Shown: one piece after another, positions 9,601 to 17,803 of the stretch | Layout: each line of letters opens with the position of its first letter | Numbering within the stretch: position 1 is the first letter of the stretch | Assembly (NCBI RefSeq): GCF_902833055.1 | Contig: NZ_CADFEJ010000020.1 | Span: 1-64,000, forward strand | Length of the DNA: 64,000 nt | From: Burkholderia territorii | Lineage (GTDB): Bacteria; Pseudomonadota; Gammaproteobacteria; Burkholderiales; Burkholderiaceae | Direction of reading: 5' to 3' | Notes under the pieces: generated by a model | Seen by the model: only the letters and a program-made list of their open reading frames with translations | Told to the model about the DNA's origin: nothing | The model's database searches: none | Made by a program: the position numbers and the translations under genes

Positions 9601-10076
9601 GGCGCGGGAGCCGGAGCCGGAGCCGGGGCGGACGTCGACGGCGGCACGCCGGCGCGCGCGGCGGCCGGCTGCGTGGACGGTGGCGGCGGCATTGTGGCCG
9701 GTGCAGGCGTGACGGTGGCAGGCGTCGCCGGTGGCACGTGCGCGGCGCTGCCGGTTGCGGTGGCGCCGGCCTTCGCCCCCGCGAGCTGCCCGCGCAGCAC
9801 ATCGAGCTCGCGCGTGAGCGTGTCGACCGTCGCCTCGAGGCGCGCGACGCGCTCGGCGAGCGGCACGTGAGCGGGTTGCGTTGCTTCGGGAGTGGCGTAC
9901 ATCGCGAATGCGTCGGGTATCGTGTCGCCGCTCTTGCGCTTGCGCTGCTGCAGCGCGTGACCGATGCCGAACCCGATTGCCGCGCCGAGCAGCGTGCCGT
10001 TGGCGGCGGAGAAGTCCCCGAATAATGCGGCGATACCGCCCACGATGAAACCGATTGCGGCAAAGGCCCAATTCAT
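6648..10076 (-). CDS. DUF2339 family polytopic membrane protein
   Basis: At 1142 residues this is a very large inner-membrane protein. It has an N-terminal glycine-rich membrane hairpin (1-45), a short predicted coiled coil (about 74-100), a long Pro/Ala-rich linker (about 105-195), then more than twenty hydrophobic segments to the C-terminus. Internal repetition is visible: several copies of a unit with a wording like FLWLNAILLRTLHHW occur in the last third. This layout is diagnostic of DUF2339, a family of unknown function suspected of envelope roles. It is the first gene of a two-gene operon with DUF3999. The complementary strand also holds a 951-codon open frame, a high-GC artefact. Confidence 0.88.
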   Translation of the reverse strand: MNWAFAAIGFIVGGIAALFGDFSAANGTLLGAAIGFGIGHALQQRKRKSGDTIPDAFAMYATPEATQPAHVPLAERVARLEATVDTLTRELDVLRGQLAGAKAGATATGSAAHVPPATPATVTPAPATMPPPPSTQPAAARAGVPPSTSAPAPAPAPAPAVATRASDASAAAPTNRPATTAPSAPPAPQKSYKPDIVERAFRAARDWLLGGNTVVRVGIIVLFFGVAFLLKYAADNDMLPIEFRLAGTALAAAALLAIGWRVRARRAAYGLVLQGGGIGILYLTVFAATKLYALLPIGAAFPLMVAVCALSAFLAVKQNALPLAFMGSAGGFLAPVLLSTGHGSHVALFSYYALLNAGIFAIAWFKAWRPLNLLGFVFTFTIGSAWGVTAYRPALFATTEPFLILFFLMYVGIALLYAVKRELALRHYVDGTLVFGTPIVATALQAALVKGTPFGLAWSAVALSAFYVAVAAWLARRRDRLALLFEAMLALAVIFATLAVPLAFSGPTTSAAWAIEGAAIVWVGVREKRLAPFGFGLLMQIAAAGAFFTSLLGPTDTNALPVLNSPYIAMLLIALAGLFTGWWLHGRDEARAWHAWMPDVGAAAAAWGLLWWLSGGLHEILVHASRHVDLHADRFVVDTTALFAAGTAWLAHVARRKLAWPIAEWPAIALTPVLALLALRAFDVHEAPLSGMGAFAWPIAVIACYALLLRQSRGASSAAATAAAPVAGAAGATRTSPMAAIPATVIAPLHTLMFWTLCGLFSLEGFWRLHAFVPEGAWSWSAWAYGFGTLLLLVSGPGSRLRWPVAAFPRAYQVWGAAPLAALLWLWSIASVTSDGDASPLFWLPLLNPLDVAQLLIFVAFATWLRRLKTLGVGWHPLAADLAALATVFLWFNALLLRTLHHRFHVAYDIDAVLSSFGIQQVFMVGWSLFAFAGMWLTRRDGIARVCALASLPLIVVMWIWTFHANFTQDGGSWARVPLLNPLDLVLVVIYALAASWFVRARRLGWSLDNYRVELLGAAGATAFLWLNAILLRTLHHWTGVPYAFDAMAESTLVQASVSVYWTLCALATMIWATRRRLRPMWFVGAALLALTVIKLFLFDLSHVTGIERIVSFIGIGILLLLIGYFSPLPPKAAAQRDDQQP

Positions 10077-10673
10077 CGCCTTGCTCCCTCTCTCATTTCG
10101 TTATCGTCCTTCGATCGTCGCAGAGGTCGATCGAGGCTGTTTCAGTATGGCCGGCAGGCGAACCGGCATGCGCACACCGTCGGCGCGGTGCCGCGCGCAA
10201 GGCGCACGCGACATCGTAATCGGTGTGATTGCCGGCAATGTATCACAATGGCCATGGGGGATTTTCGGGGTTGCGGGCGTGCCGCGAAACGTGGCTGTCG
10301 CCAGTTCGCGATCCGCGGTTTCGTACGACCATTCCTTTTGCACGAGGGGGGCGGGCGGCGCCTTCCGATCGGACGTGGAATTGTCGCAAAGCGACGTGCG
10401 GCCTGCGCGGCCGGGAGCAAAACGGTGCAGTCTCCGCGTCGCGCTGCTGCGCACAAGCCACGCCCGAGACGCCCGTCGTTATTGGCCGTGCGCGTATTGC
10501 ATCGCCACAATCGCGTGCCGCCGGGCGCCGAGGCCCGCGTGGCAAGGCCGCCGGGTGTGTCGTATTTGCGCAAGCGTTTGTCGTAATTCGTCGGCAGGTC
10601 GGGGTTTTTTCTGGCAACTATGTAGGCACGCTATGACACGCGTGAGTCCCCGCTACACGAGGAGAAGGTTTCG
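10077..10673. other. Intergenic region between divergent DUF2339 and ABC transporter genes
   Basis: This roughly 600-bp gap must hold divergent promoters for the DUF2339 operon and the quaternary-amine transporter. Several arginine-rich frames overlap on both strands, and none has a good start site or family resemblance. I see no strong dyad or riboswitch-like element in it. Confidence 0.5.
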
Positions 10674-11843
10674 ATGGATGCCCCCAAGGTCGTGGTCGAA
10701 GGTCTGTGCAAGGTATTTGGAAGCAACCCGCAGCAGGCGCTCGACATGCTCGCAGCCGGCGCGACGAAAGACGACGTGCTCAAGCGTACCGGTCAGGTCG
10801 TCGGCGTGCACAACGTATCGTTCGACGTGCAGGAAGGCGAAATATTCGTGCTGATGGGCCTGTCCGGCTCCGGCAAATCCACGCTGATCCGCCTCGTGAA
10901 CCGGCTGGTCGATCCGAGCGCCGGCAAGGTGCTGATCGACGGGCTCGACGTCGCGTCGGCACGCCGCTCCGCGCTGACCGCGCTGCGCCGCAAGGACATG
11001 AGCATGGTGTTCCAGTCGTTCGCGCTGATGCCGCATCGCACCGTGGTATCGAATGCCGCGTTCGGCCTCGAGGTCGCGGGCGTCGGCAAGAAGGAACGCG
11101 AACGCCGTGCGATGGAGGTGCTCGAGCAGGTCGGCCTCGCACCGTTCTCGCACAAGCTGCCGTCCGAGCTGTCGGGCGGCATGCAGCAGCGCGTCGGCCT
11201 CGCCCGCGCGCTGGCCGTGAACCCGTCGCTGATGATCATGGACGAGGCGTTCTCCGCACTCGATCCGCTCAAGCGCCGCGAAATGCAGGACGTGCTGCTG
11301 CAACTGCAGAAGGAACAGCGCCGCACGATCATGTTCGTGTCGCACGATCTGGAAGAGGCGCTGCGCATCGGCAACCGCATCGCGATCATGGAGGGCGGGC
11401 GGCTCGTGCAGGTCGGCACGCCGCAGGACATCATCGCGAACCCGGCGGACGACTACGTGCGCGCGTTCTTCGACGGCATCGACACGAGCCGCTACCTGAC
11501 GGCCGGCGACCTGATGCAGACGGGCGCCGTGCCGACCCTGTCGAAGTGCGATGCCGCGAACGTCGCGGCGACGCTGAACGGCAGTGCCGAATACGCGTTT
11601 GTGCTCGACGCCGCGCGCAAGATCCGCGGCTTCGTCACGCGCGACGCGATCGGTCAGGACACACCGTCCGTGCGGCCGATCGAAAGCATCCGGCGCGATG
11701 CGTCGCTCGAACATGTCGTCGCGCGTGTCGTCGCGAGCCCGAATGCACTGCCCGTCGTCGACGACGACGGCTGCTACTGCGGCTCGGTCGACCGCGCACT
11801 TATCCTGAAGGCCATCACGCGTTCGCGAGGCTCCCATGTCTGA
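10674..11843 (+). CDS. Glycine betaine/choline-type ABC transporter, ATP-binding protein (ProV/CbcV-like)
   Basis: The 389-residue ATPase has the extended N-terminus of the ProV/OpuAA class, Walker A GLSGSGKST at residues 62-70, the ABC signature LSGGMQQR, a Walker B with IMDEAFSALDP, and a C-terminal regulatory region in the CBS-domain position (VRPIESIRRDASLEHVVARV). It powers uptake of a quaternary amine such as choline, glycine betaine or carnitine. The stop overlaps the permease start by 8 bases. The binding protein gene lies downstream beyond a regulator gene, as in CbcXWV-type catabolic importers, so nutrition rather than osmoprotection is likely. The exact substrate is inferred. Confidence 0.9.
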   Translation: MDAPKVVVEGLCKVFGSNPQQALDMLAAGATKDDVLKRTGQVVGVHNVSFDVQEGEIFVLMGLSGSGKSTLIRLVNRLVDPSAGKVLIDGLDVASARRSALTALRRKDMSMVFQSFALMPHRTVVSNAAFGLEVAGVGKKERERRAMEVLEQVGLAPFSHKLPSELSGGMQQRVGLARALAVNPSLMIMDEAFSALDPLKRREMQDVLLQLQKEQRRTIMFVSHDLEEALRIGNRIAIMEGGRLVQVGTPQDIIANPADDYVRAFFDGIDTSRYLTAGDLMQTGAVPTLSKCDAANVAATLNGSAEYAFVLDAARKIRGFVTRDAIGQDTPSVRPIESIRRDASLEHVVARVVASPNALPVVDDDGCYCGSVDRALILKAITRSRGSHV

Positions 11844-12732
11844 AATGATTCCGCTCGGAAGCTGGGTCGACCAGTCCGTTCACTACCTGCTCGACCATGA
11901 CGCGGCGACGTTCGATACGATCGGCCGCGCGATCGAGGGCCTCGCCGCATTCGTCGAGCACAGCCTGCAGGCGATCCCGATGTGGCTGATGATGGCGATC
12001 TTCATCGGTGTCGGCTTGTGGCGGGTGGGCTGGCGCTTCGCCTTGTTCACCACCGCGTCGCTGCTGCTGATCTTCGCGACGGGCTTCTGGGACCAGACGG
12101 TCATCACGCTCGGCCTCACGCTGTCGTCGACGATCATCAGCCTGGTGCTGGGCATCCCGCTCGGCATCTGGGCGGCGAAGAGCAAGTGGGTCGCCGCGAT
12201 CGTGCGTCCGATTCTCGACCTGATGCAGACGATGCCCGCGTTCGTCTACCTGATTCCGGCCGCGATGCTGTTCGGTCTCGGCCGCGTGCCGGGGATCCTG
12301 TCGACGGTGATCTTCGCGATGCCGCCGGCCGTGCGCCTGACGAGCCTCGGCATTCGTCACGTGAACCGCGAGATCGTCGAAGCCGGCCAGGCATTCGGTT
12401 GCACGCCGTGGCAGCTGCTGTACAAGGTGCAGTTCCCGAACGCGCTGCCGTCGATCATGCAGGGCGTGAACCAGACGATCATGATGGCGCTGTCGATGGT
12501 GATCATTGCGTCGATGGTCGGCGCGGGCGGCCTCGGCAACGACGTGCTCGCGAGTATCCAGCGCCTCGACATCGGCCTCGGTTTCGAAAGCGGCCTGTCG
12601 GTCGTGTTGCTCGCGATCATTCTCGACCGCATCACCGAAAGCTTCGGCCGTGCGCCGGGCACCGTGAAGGCACCGCTGTTCTCGGGCCTGAAGCAGCTGT
12701 TCCGCGCGAAGGCCACGCCCGCGCAAGCGTAA
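11836..12732 (+). CDS. Glycine betaine/choline-type ABC transporter permease (ProW/CbcW-like)
   Basis: This 298-residue inner-membrane permease has five to six hydrophobic segments and the EAA-type cytoplasmic loop (EIVEAGQAFGCTPWQLLYKVQFP), which docks on the ATPase. MQTMPAFVYLIPAAMLFGLG is characteristic of the ProW/OpuAB family. It overlaps the ATPase gene by 8 bases, indicating co-translation. The short N-terminus agrees with catabolic choline/betaine importers. Confidence 0.9.
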   Translation: MSEMIPLGSWVDQSVHYLLDHDAATFDTIGRAIEGLAAFVEHSLQAIPMWLMMAIFIGVGLWRVGWRFALFTTASLLLIFATGFWDQTVITLGLTLSSTIISLVLGIPLGIWAAKSKWVAAIVRPILDLMQTMPAFVYLIPAAMLFGLGRVPGILSTVIFAMPPAVRLTSLGIRHVNREIVEAGQAFGCTPWQLLYKVQFPNALPSIMQGVNQTIMMALSMVIIASMVGAGGLGNDVLASIQRLDIGLGFESGLSVVLLAIILDRITESFGRAPGTVKAPLFSGLKQLFRAKATPAQA

Positions 12733-12846
12733 GCAACCGGCGGCCGGCTCGCTTGCCGGTCGCATCCCCCGATTCGATCCCGGCTTCCGTGGCGCCTGCC
12801 ACGGGGCTGGCCGCGTGCAACCTGCTCAATTCGCCAGGAGCCCGAT

Positions 12847-13848
12847 GTGACGTCCGCCGCCGCTGCCGCCGTGCCCGCCGCTTGCGTTTCACCGGTTTCG
12901 TCCCTTGCCCATTTCGGCTTCCTGACGCTGCCGAATTTCTCGATGATCGCGTTCTCGAGCGCGGTCGAAGTGCTTCGGATGGCGAACTACGTTGGTCGCT
13001 CCGACCACTACAAGTGGTCGATCTATTCGCTCGACGGGGCGCCCGTGCATGCCAGCAACGGCATCGCGGTGCGGCCGACGCAGGCGCTCGACTACGCGAA
13101 CCTGCCCGACGTGATGATCGTGTGCGGCGGCATCCGCATCCGCGACGTGGTCGACGACGGCGCGCGCGACACGCTCGCCGCGCTCGCCGAACGCGGGCTG
13201 CCGCTGGGCGGCATCTGCACCGGCGCGTATGCGCTGATGTCGAGCGGCCTGCTCGACGGTTATCGCTGCACCGTGCATTGGGAGAACCTGTCCGCGCTGC
13301 ATGCGGAATTTCCGCAGGTCGGGTTCGCCGACGAGCTGTTCGTCGTCGATCGCGACCGGCTCACCTGCACCGGCGGCACCGCGCCGCTCGACCTGATGCT
13401 GAACCTCGTCGGCATGCGCTTTGGCCAGCAACTTGCCGCGCAGGTGTCCGAGCAGTTCATTCTCGAGCGCATCCGCAGCTCGACCGATACGCAGCCGATT
13501 CCCGTCGATGCGCGCGTCGGTTTCTCGCGCGCGGAGCTGATCGAGGTCGTGCGGCTGATGGAAGCGAACATCGAGGAGCCGTTGTCGCTCGAGGAACTCG
13601 CGCGGCTCGTGCGCCTGTCGCAACGGCACCTGCAGCGGATGTTCAAGGTGTACCTGAACGTGTCGCCCACGCACTATTACCTGACGCTGCGCCTGAAGCG
13701 CGCGCGCGACCTGCTGCGCACCACCGACGCATCGATCGCGCGCGTGACGACGACGTGCGGATTCCATTCGCCGTGTCACTTCAGCAAGGCGTACCGCGCG
13801 CAATTCGGTCACGCGCCGAGCTACGAGCGCCGATTGCCGGGGCGCTGA
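12847..13848 (+). CDS. GlxA-family (DJ-1/AraC) transcriptional regulator
   Basis: The 333-residue protein has an N-terminal DJ-1/PfpI-like sensing domain (GFLTLPNFSMIAFSSAVEVL, then GGICTGAYALMSSGLLDG) and a C-terminal AraC double helix-turn-helix (SLEELARLVRLSQRHLQRMF and FHSPCHFSKAYRAQFG). This class includes GbdR, CdhR and SouR, regulators of betaine, carnitine and sarcosine use. The start is the GTG at 12847, with AGGAG at 12836-12840. Its place between the permease and the binding-protein gene argues that it controls this transporter. Which quaternary amine it senses is not visible in the sequence. Confidence 0.87.
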   Translation: MTSAAAAAVPAACVSPVSSLAHFGFLTLPNFSMIAFSSAVEVLRMANYVGRSDHYKWSIYSLDGAPVHASNGIAVRPTQALDYANLPDVMIVCGGIRIRDVVDDGARDTLAALAERGLPLGGICTGAYALMSSGLLDGYRCTVHWENLSALHAEFPQVGFADELFVVDRDRLTCTGGTAPLDLMLNLVGMRFGQQLAAQVSEQFILERIRSSTDTQPIPVDARVGFSRAELIEVVRLMEANIEEPLSLEELARLVRLSQRHLQRMFKVYLNVSPTHYYLTLRLKRARDLLRTTDASIARVTTTCGFHSPCHFSKAYRAQFGHAPSYERRLPGR

Positions 13849-13958
13849 CGCGGCCCGCGCGAACCATTCGGTCCGCGACGCCGCCGGGATCGCGGCGCGC
13901 GGTTTCAATACTCGATCCCGCACCCATGAAAAACGACGTCACTTTGAGGAGAAGACAG

Positions 13959-14906
13959 ATGAAGCGCCTATTGATCGCAGCGGCATGCGGGATCGGGATT
14001 GCAGCGCCGATGTCGGCGGTTTACGCGGCCGACCCGCCCGTGTGCAAGAACGTGCGCTTCGCGGACGTCGGCTGGTCCGACATCGCGGCCACCACCGGTC
14101 TCGCATCGACGATGCTTCAGGGCCTCGGCTACGCGCCGACCAAGACGATCGCATCGGTGCCGATCACGTTCGCGGGGATCAAGAGCAAGCAGATCGACGT
14201 GTTCCTCGGCTACTGGTCGCCGACGATGGATCCGATCATCCAGCCGTTCACGAAGGCCGGCACGATCAAGGTGCTCAGCACCCCGAACCTGACCGGCGCG
14301 AAATACACGCTCGCGGTGCCCGACTACGTGTATCAGGGCGGCCTGAAGTCGTTCGCCGACATCCAGAAGTTCGCGGACAAGCTCAACGGCAAGATCTACG
14401 GGATCGAACCGGGCAACGACGGCAATCTGCTGATCAAGAAGATGATCGACGGCAACCAGTTCGGGCTCGGCAAGTTCAAGATGGTCGAGTCGAGCGAGGC
14501 CGGGATGCTGGTCGAGGTGAATCGCGCGATCCGCGAAAAGCAGTGGATCGTGTTCCTCGGCTGGGAACCGCATCCGATGAACGTGCAGATGAAGATCGAC
14601 TACCTGAGCGGCGGCGACGACGTGTTCGGCCCGAACTACGGCGAAGCGAAGGTGCTGACTGCCACGCCGCCCGACTACGCGCAGCGTTGCCCGAACGTCG
14701 CGAAGTTCGTGTCGAACCTGCAGTTCACGACGACGATCGAGAACCACGTGATGGTGCCGATCATGAACAAGGAAGACCCGAACAAGGCGGCCGCCGCGTG
14801 GCTGAAGGCGAACCCGCAGGCGCTCGACAAGTGGCTGGCCGGTGTGACGACGATCGACGGCAAGCCGGGCCTGCCGGCGGTGAAGGCGTATCTCGGCGTG
14901 CATTGA
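13959..14906 (+). CDS. Choline/betaine ABC transporter substrate-binding protein (ChoX/CbcX-like)
   Basis: The 315-residue periplasmic protein opens with a signal peptide (MKRLLIAAACGIG to VYAA). It then shows OpuAC-type sequence: VRFADVGWSDIAATTGLAS, DVFLGYWSPTMDP and FLGWEPHPMN. The tryptophan/tyrosine-rich segments would form the aromatic box that holds a trimethylammonium group. The start has TTGAGGAG just upstream (13944-13951). DVFLGYW and WEPHPMN are typical of choline/betaine binders of the ChoX type. A strong terminator at 14956-14997 closes the unit. Confidence 0.9.
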   Translation: MKRLLIAAACGIGIAAPMSAVYAADPPVCKNVRFADVGWSDIAATTGLASTMLQGLGYAPTKTIASVPITFAGIKSKQIDVFLGYWSPTMDPIIQPFTKAGTIKVLSTPNLTGAKYTLAVPDYVYQGGLKSFADIQKFADKLNGKIYGIEPGNDGNLLIKKMIDGNQFGLGKFKMVESSEAGMLVEVNRAIREKQWIVFLGWEPHPMNVQMKIDYLSGGDDVFGPNYGEAKVLTATPPDYAQRCPNVAKFVSNLQFTTTIENHVMVPIMNKEDPNKAAAAWLKANPQALDKWLAGVTTIDGKPGLPAVKAYLGVH

Positions 14907-14955
14907 GCGACGACCGGACGAGCCTCGCGCTCCCCGAGCGCGGTGCGCGTGCCGA

Positions 14956-14997
14956 AACGCGGCCCTCCCGTATCGCGCGGGCGGGCCGCGTTGTTTT
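14956..14997 (+). terminator. Rho-independent terminator after the binding-protein gene
   Basis: A 10-bp perfect stem (AACGCGGCCC at 14956-14965 with GGGCCGCGTT at 14983-14992) is followed by GTTTT. It ends the quaternary-amine transport unit 50 bp after its stop codon. Confidence 0.85.
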
Positions 14998-15041
14998 CGG
15001 GCCTGGAGGCGATCGACGAATTGCCGGGCCGCGAACGAACG

Positions 15042-15467
15042 TCACGATTCCTTCGTTGCCGCCGGTACGTCGAACACGCGATCGAATGCCCACTGGAACA
15101 CGAACGCGTAGCAGAAGAAGAACGCAAACAGCCCGATGTCGACGACGAACGCATCGAGCCACGAGATGTCGAGCCACCACGACACCACCGGCACGAGGAT
15201 GAAGATGAGCCCGCCCTCGAATCCGGTCGCATGCAGGATGCGCCGTGCGAGCGTGCGTGCCGGCTGCCGGCGCGACGCTTCCCAGCGCTCGAACAACGCG
15301 TTGAAGATCATGTTCCACAGCAGCGCGATCGCGGACATCGTCACGGACAGCGCGCCCGAATAGACGAGGCTCTGCCTGAAGACCGACGCGATCGCGGGCG
15401 AGATGCAGGAAACGGCGATCGCTTCGTAAAGCACCGCCTGCGTGATTCTGCGCGGAAGGCCTTGCAC
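15042..15467 (-). CDS. PACE-family multidrug/diamine efflux protein (AceI-like)
   Basis: The 141-residue membrane protein has four helices in two bacterial-transmembrane-pair repeats, the architecture of PACE exporters, which expel chlorhexidine, acriflavine or short diamines by proton exchange. Starting at the GTG at 15465-15467 (GGAG 8-9 bases upstream), a glutamate falls at residue 15 within AVLYEAI, exactly where AceI carries its essential Glu15; length also matches (AceI about 144). The out-of-frame ATG one base further upstream does not yield this protein. A LysR gene diverges from it, the arrangement seen for aceI and its activator aceR. Confidence 0.9.
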   Translation of the reverse strand: MQGLPRRITQAVLYEAIAVSCISPAIASVFRQSLVYSGALSVTMSAIALLWNMIFNALFERWEASRRQPARTLARRILHATGFEGGLIFILVPVVSWWLDISWLDAFVVDIGLFAFFFCYAFVFQWAFDRVFDVPAATKES

Positions 15468-15626
15468 ATTGTTTCTCCGGTTCGACGGTGACCCGACGGC
15501 TGCTTGCGCGGCGCCGGTGCCACGATGTCCCGCAAGGCTACGTGCGTTGCGCGGCCGCTTCAATTCACCTAATCTCACCCGGATTGAATCGAATTCAACC
15601 TGGCCGGACCCGGCCCGCGAGGCCCC

Positions 15627-16550
15627 GTGTTCTCGAAAATTCCCCTGACCGCATTGCGTGTATTCGAGTCGTCGGCGCGGCTCGGCTCGTTCAAGGCCGC
15701 GGCGGACGAGTTGTCCGTGACGCCGGCGGCCGTCTCGCATCAGATCAAGTCGCTCGAAAGCCGGCTCGGCGTGCTGCTGTTCGAACGTGGCGCGGGCGGC
15801 GTGCGGCTCACGGAAGACGGCGAACGGCTGTTTCGCACGAGCCACGATGCGTTGCTCGCGCTCAGTCGCGGGCTCGATGCGGTGCGGCCCGACGCGGCTC
15901 ACACGCGCACGCTCGTGCTGACCACCACGCCCGCATTCGCCGCGATGTGGCTGATCCCGCGTCTCGGCCGGTTTCGGCAGGTCGATCCGCACTTGAACAT
16001 CAAGGTCGAAACCGGCAACGCGCTCGCCGATCTCGACCGCGACGCGCGAATCGATCTTGCGATTCGCGCGACGTCGCGCACGTTCCCGGCGCTGCACGAG
16101 ATTGCATTGATCGACGAGTATTTCGGCGCGTATGCGGCCACCGGGTTCGATGCGCACCGAACGGGCGAGCGCCTCGATTTGATCGAGACCGTGTGGAATA
16201 CGCCGCTGCCGGAGTCGATCGACTGGGCGTCGTGGTGTCGCGCGGCGGGCCGCGACGTGTGGCTCGAACGTGCGGTGTTCCGGCATTACGACGACGAGCA
16301 CTACGCGCTCCAGGCCGTGTTGCACGGGCAGGGCGTCGGGCTGCTCAGTTCCGTGCTCGTTGCCGAGCACGTCGAGCGCGGCGCGCTGATGCCGATCGAG
16401 CCGTCGGTGCGGCTCGCCGGCGCACGCTTCGTCGCGCTGTGCAAACCCGGCCGGGAACGGGAGCCGCAAGTCAGGCAGTTTCTCGACTGGCTCGAAGCGG
16501 AAATCGCGCGCACACGCGTGGCGGTCGCGCGGATCGCGTCGCAGGCGTGA
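15627..16550 (+). CDS. LysR-type transcriptional regulator (GcvA-like), divergent from the PACE gene
   Basis: The 307-residue regulator has the N-terminal winged helix (PLTALRVFESSARLGSFKAA, then TPAAVSHQIKSLESRLG) and a periplasmic-binding-like effector domain. It starts with GTG at 15627. The 159-bp divergent gap with the PACE gene suggests that it activates efflux in response to a substrate, by analogy with AceR. The last residues are typical for the family and there is no truncation. Confidence 0.87.
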   Translation: MFSKIPLTALRVFESSARLGSFKAAADELSVTPAAVSHQIKSLESRLGVLLFERGAGGVRLTEDGERLFRTSHDALLALSRGLDAVRPDAAHTRTLVLTTTPAFAAMWLIPRLGRFRQVDPHLNIKVETGNALADLDRDARIDLAIRATSRTFPALHEIALIDEYFGAYAATGFDAHRTGERLDLIETVWNTPLPESIDWASWCRAAGRDVWLERAVFRHYDDEHYALQAVLHGQGVGLLSSVLVAEHVERGALMPIEPSVRLAGARFVALCKPGREREPQVRQFLDWLEAEIARTRVAVARIASQA

Positions 16551-16599
16551 TGCAGCGGTCCGGCGCTTGCATTGCGCCGTCAGGCCTTCCGGTCATCCG

Positions 16600-17748
16600 T
16601 TACCCGAAGCGCACGCAATACACCGGCGGCAAATGCGCGGACACCTGCCGCCAGCTGTCGCCGCCGTCGCCTGACGTCCATAACCCGCCCGTCGTCGACG
16701 CCATTGCGAGACGCGTGCCCGTGCCGTCCACCGCGAGCCCGTGCCGATACACGAGGTCGTAGGCCGGCGCGGGCGGCAGCCCGTTCGACAGGCTCTCGAA
16801 GCTGCGGCCGCCGTCGCGCGTGCGCGTGACGACGAACCGGCCGTTCACGGGAATCCGGCAAGCGTCCTTCACCGCCGGCACGAACCACGCGGTGTCGGGA
16901 TCCGCCGGGTGCACGGCGACCGCGAAGCCGAAGCTCGACGGCTGCGCTTCGATCCGCTGCCAGTGCGCGGCGCCGTCGGTCGAGCGGAAGATCGCGCAGT
17001 GATGCTGGGTCCACAGCACATCGGGGGCCGCCGCGCACTGGACGACACGATGCGGGTCCTGCACGTTGGGTTCGCCGCGCCGCTCGGGCGGCATGTAATC
17101 GGCTTCCATGCCGTCGGCGCTGACGCGCCAGGTCGCGCCGCCATCGAAGGTCTGCCAGACGCCGCCGCACGAAATCCCGATCGTCACATGCCGACTGTCG
17201 CGCGGATCGACCATCACCGAGTGGATGCCGGCCGCATCGTAGCCGCCGCCGAACCACTCGGCGCGCTCCGGGCGATCCCACAGCGCGCGATTGAGCACCC
17301 AGGAATCGCCGCCGTCGTCGGAGCGGAACAGTCCGCCCGGTATCGTGCCGGCCCACAATACGCGCGGCTCGTCGGCGCCGCCGGCTTCGAGCGACCAGAT
17401 CTGCTGAAGCGTCCACGGTGCGCGCGGCGGGGCCGGCGCTTCGTTATCCGAATCGCCGGCGCCTGCATGGGTGCCGGCGTTGGCGCGGGATTCGTCGGCG
17501 GGCTGCGGCGGATAGACGGGCACCGCACATTCTTCCCATGCGGCGGCATCGGCGCGCCGGCGATGCAGCTTGACGCCGAAATGGCCGAGATTGAGCGCCG
17601 CATACAGCGTGCCGTCGCGCGGGTCGGCCAGCGCCATGCTGACGGGTTCGCCCGCGAAATGGGGCTCGCCGAGCGACCAGCCGCCGTTGCCGTCGGCGTG
17701 CAGCACGAACAGGCCCTTGCGGGTCGCGACGAGCAGTCGATCGTTCAT
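16600..17748 (-). CDS. Asp-box (BNR/sialidase-like) beta-propeller protein
   Basis: The 382-residue protein carries at least five Asp-box motifs (SxDxGxxW type): SDDGGDSW, TFDGGATW, STDGAAHW, TRDGGRSF and SGDGGDSW. These mark blades of a beta-propeller as in sialidases and VPS10-like proteins. There is no signal peptide, so it appears cytoplasmic. Sialidase catalytic arginines cannot be confirmed, so glycosidase activity should not be assumed. The start at 17748 gives MNDRLLVATRKGLFVL, a typical first blade. It is 55 bp downstream of a MoaD/ThiS-like gene and probably co-transcribed with it. Confidence 0.8.
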   Translation of the reverse strand: MNDRLLVATRKGLFVLHADGNGGWSLGEPHFAGEPVSMALADPRDGTLYAALNLGHFGVKLHRRRADAAAWEECAVPVYPPQPADESRANAGTHAGAGDSDNEAPAPPRAPWTLQQIWSLEAGGADEPRVLWAGTIPGGLFRSDDGGDSWVLNRALWDRPERAEWFGGGYDAAGIHSVMVDPRDSRHVTIGISCGGVWQTFDGGATWRVSADGMEADYMPPERRGEPNVQDPHRVVQCAAAPDVLWTQHHCAIFRSTDGAAHWQRIEAQPSSFGFAVAVHPADPDTAWFVPAVKDACRIPVNGRFVVTRTRDGGRSFESLSNGLPPAPAYDLVYRHGLAVDGTGTRLAMASTTGGLWTSGDGGDSWRQVSAHLPPVYCVRFG

Positions 17749-17803
17749 GTCGGGTGTCTCCAGTAGGTCCGACCGGCGCTTGCTTCGATGGAGATGCGTC
17801 CCT

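Noticed and set aside
7170..10025. A 951-codon open frame on the + strand opposite the DUF2339 gene
   Set aside because: Arginine/glutamine-rich translation with no domain, exactly antiparallel to a well supported membrane protein; a high-GC artefact.
16600..17748. Calling the Asp-box protein a true sialidase
   Set aside because: Asp boxes alone do not define activity; the arginine triad and a secretion signal could not be shown.
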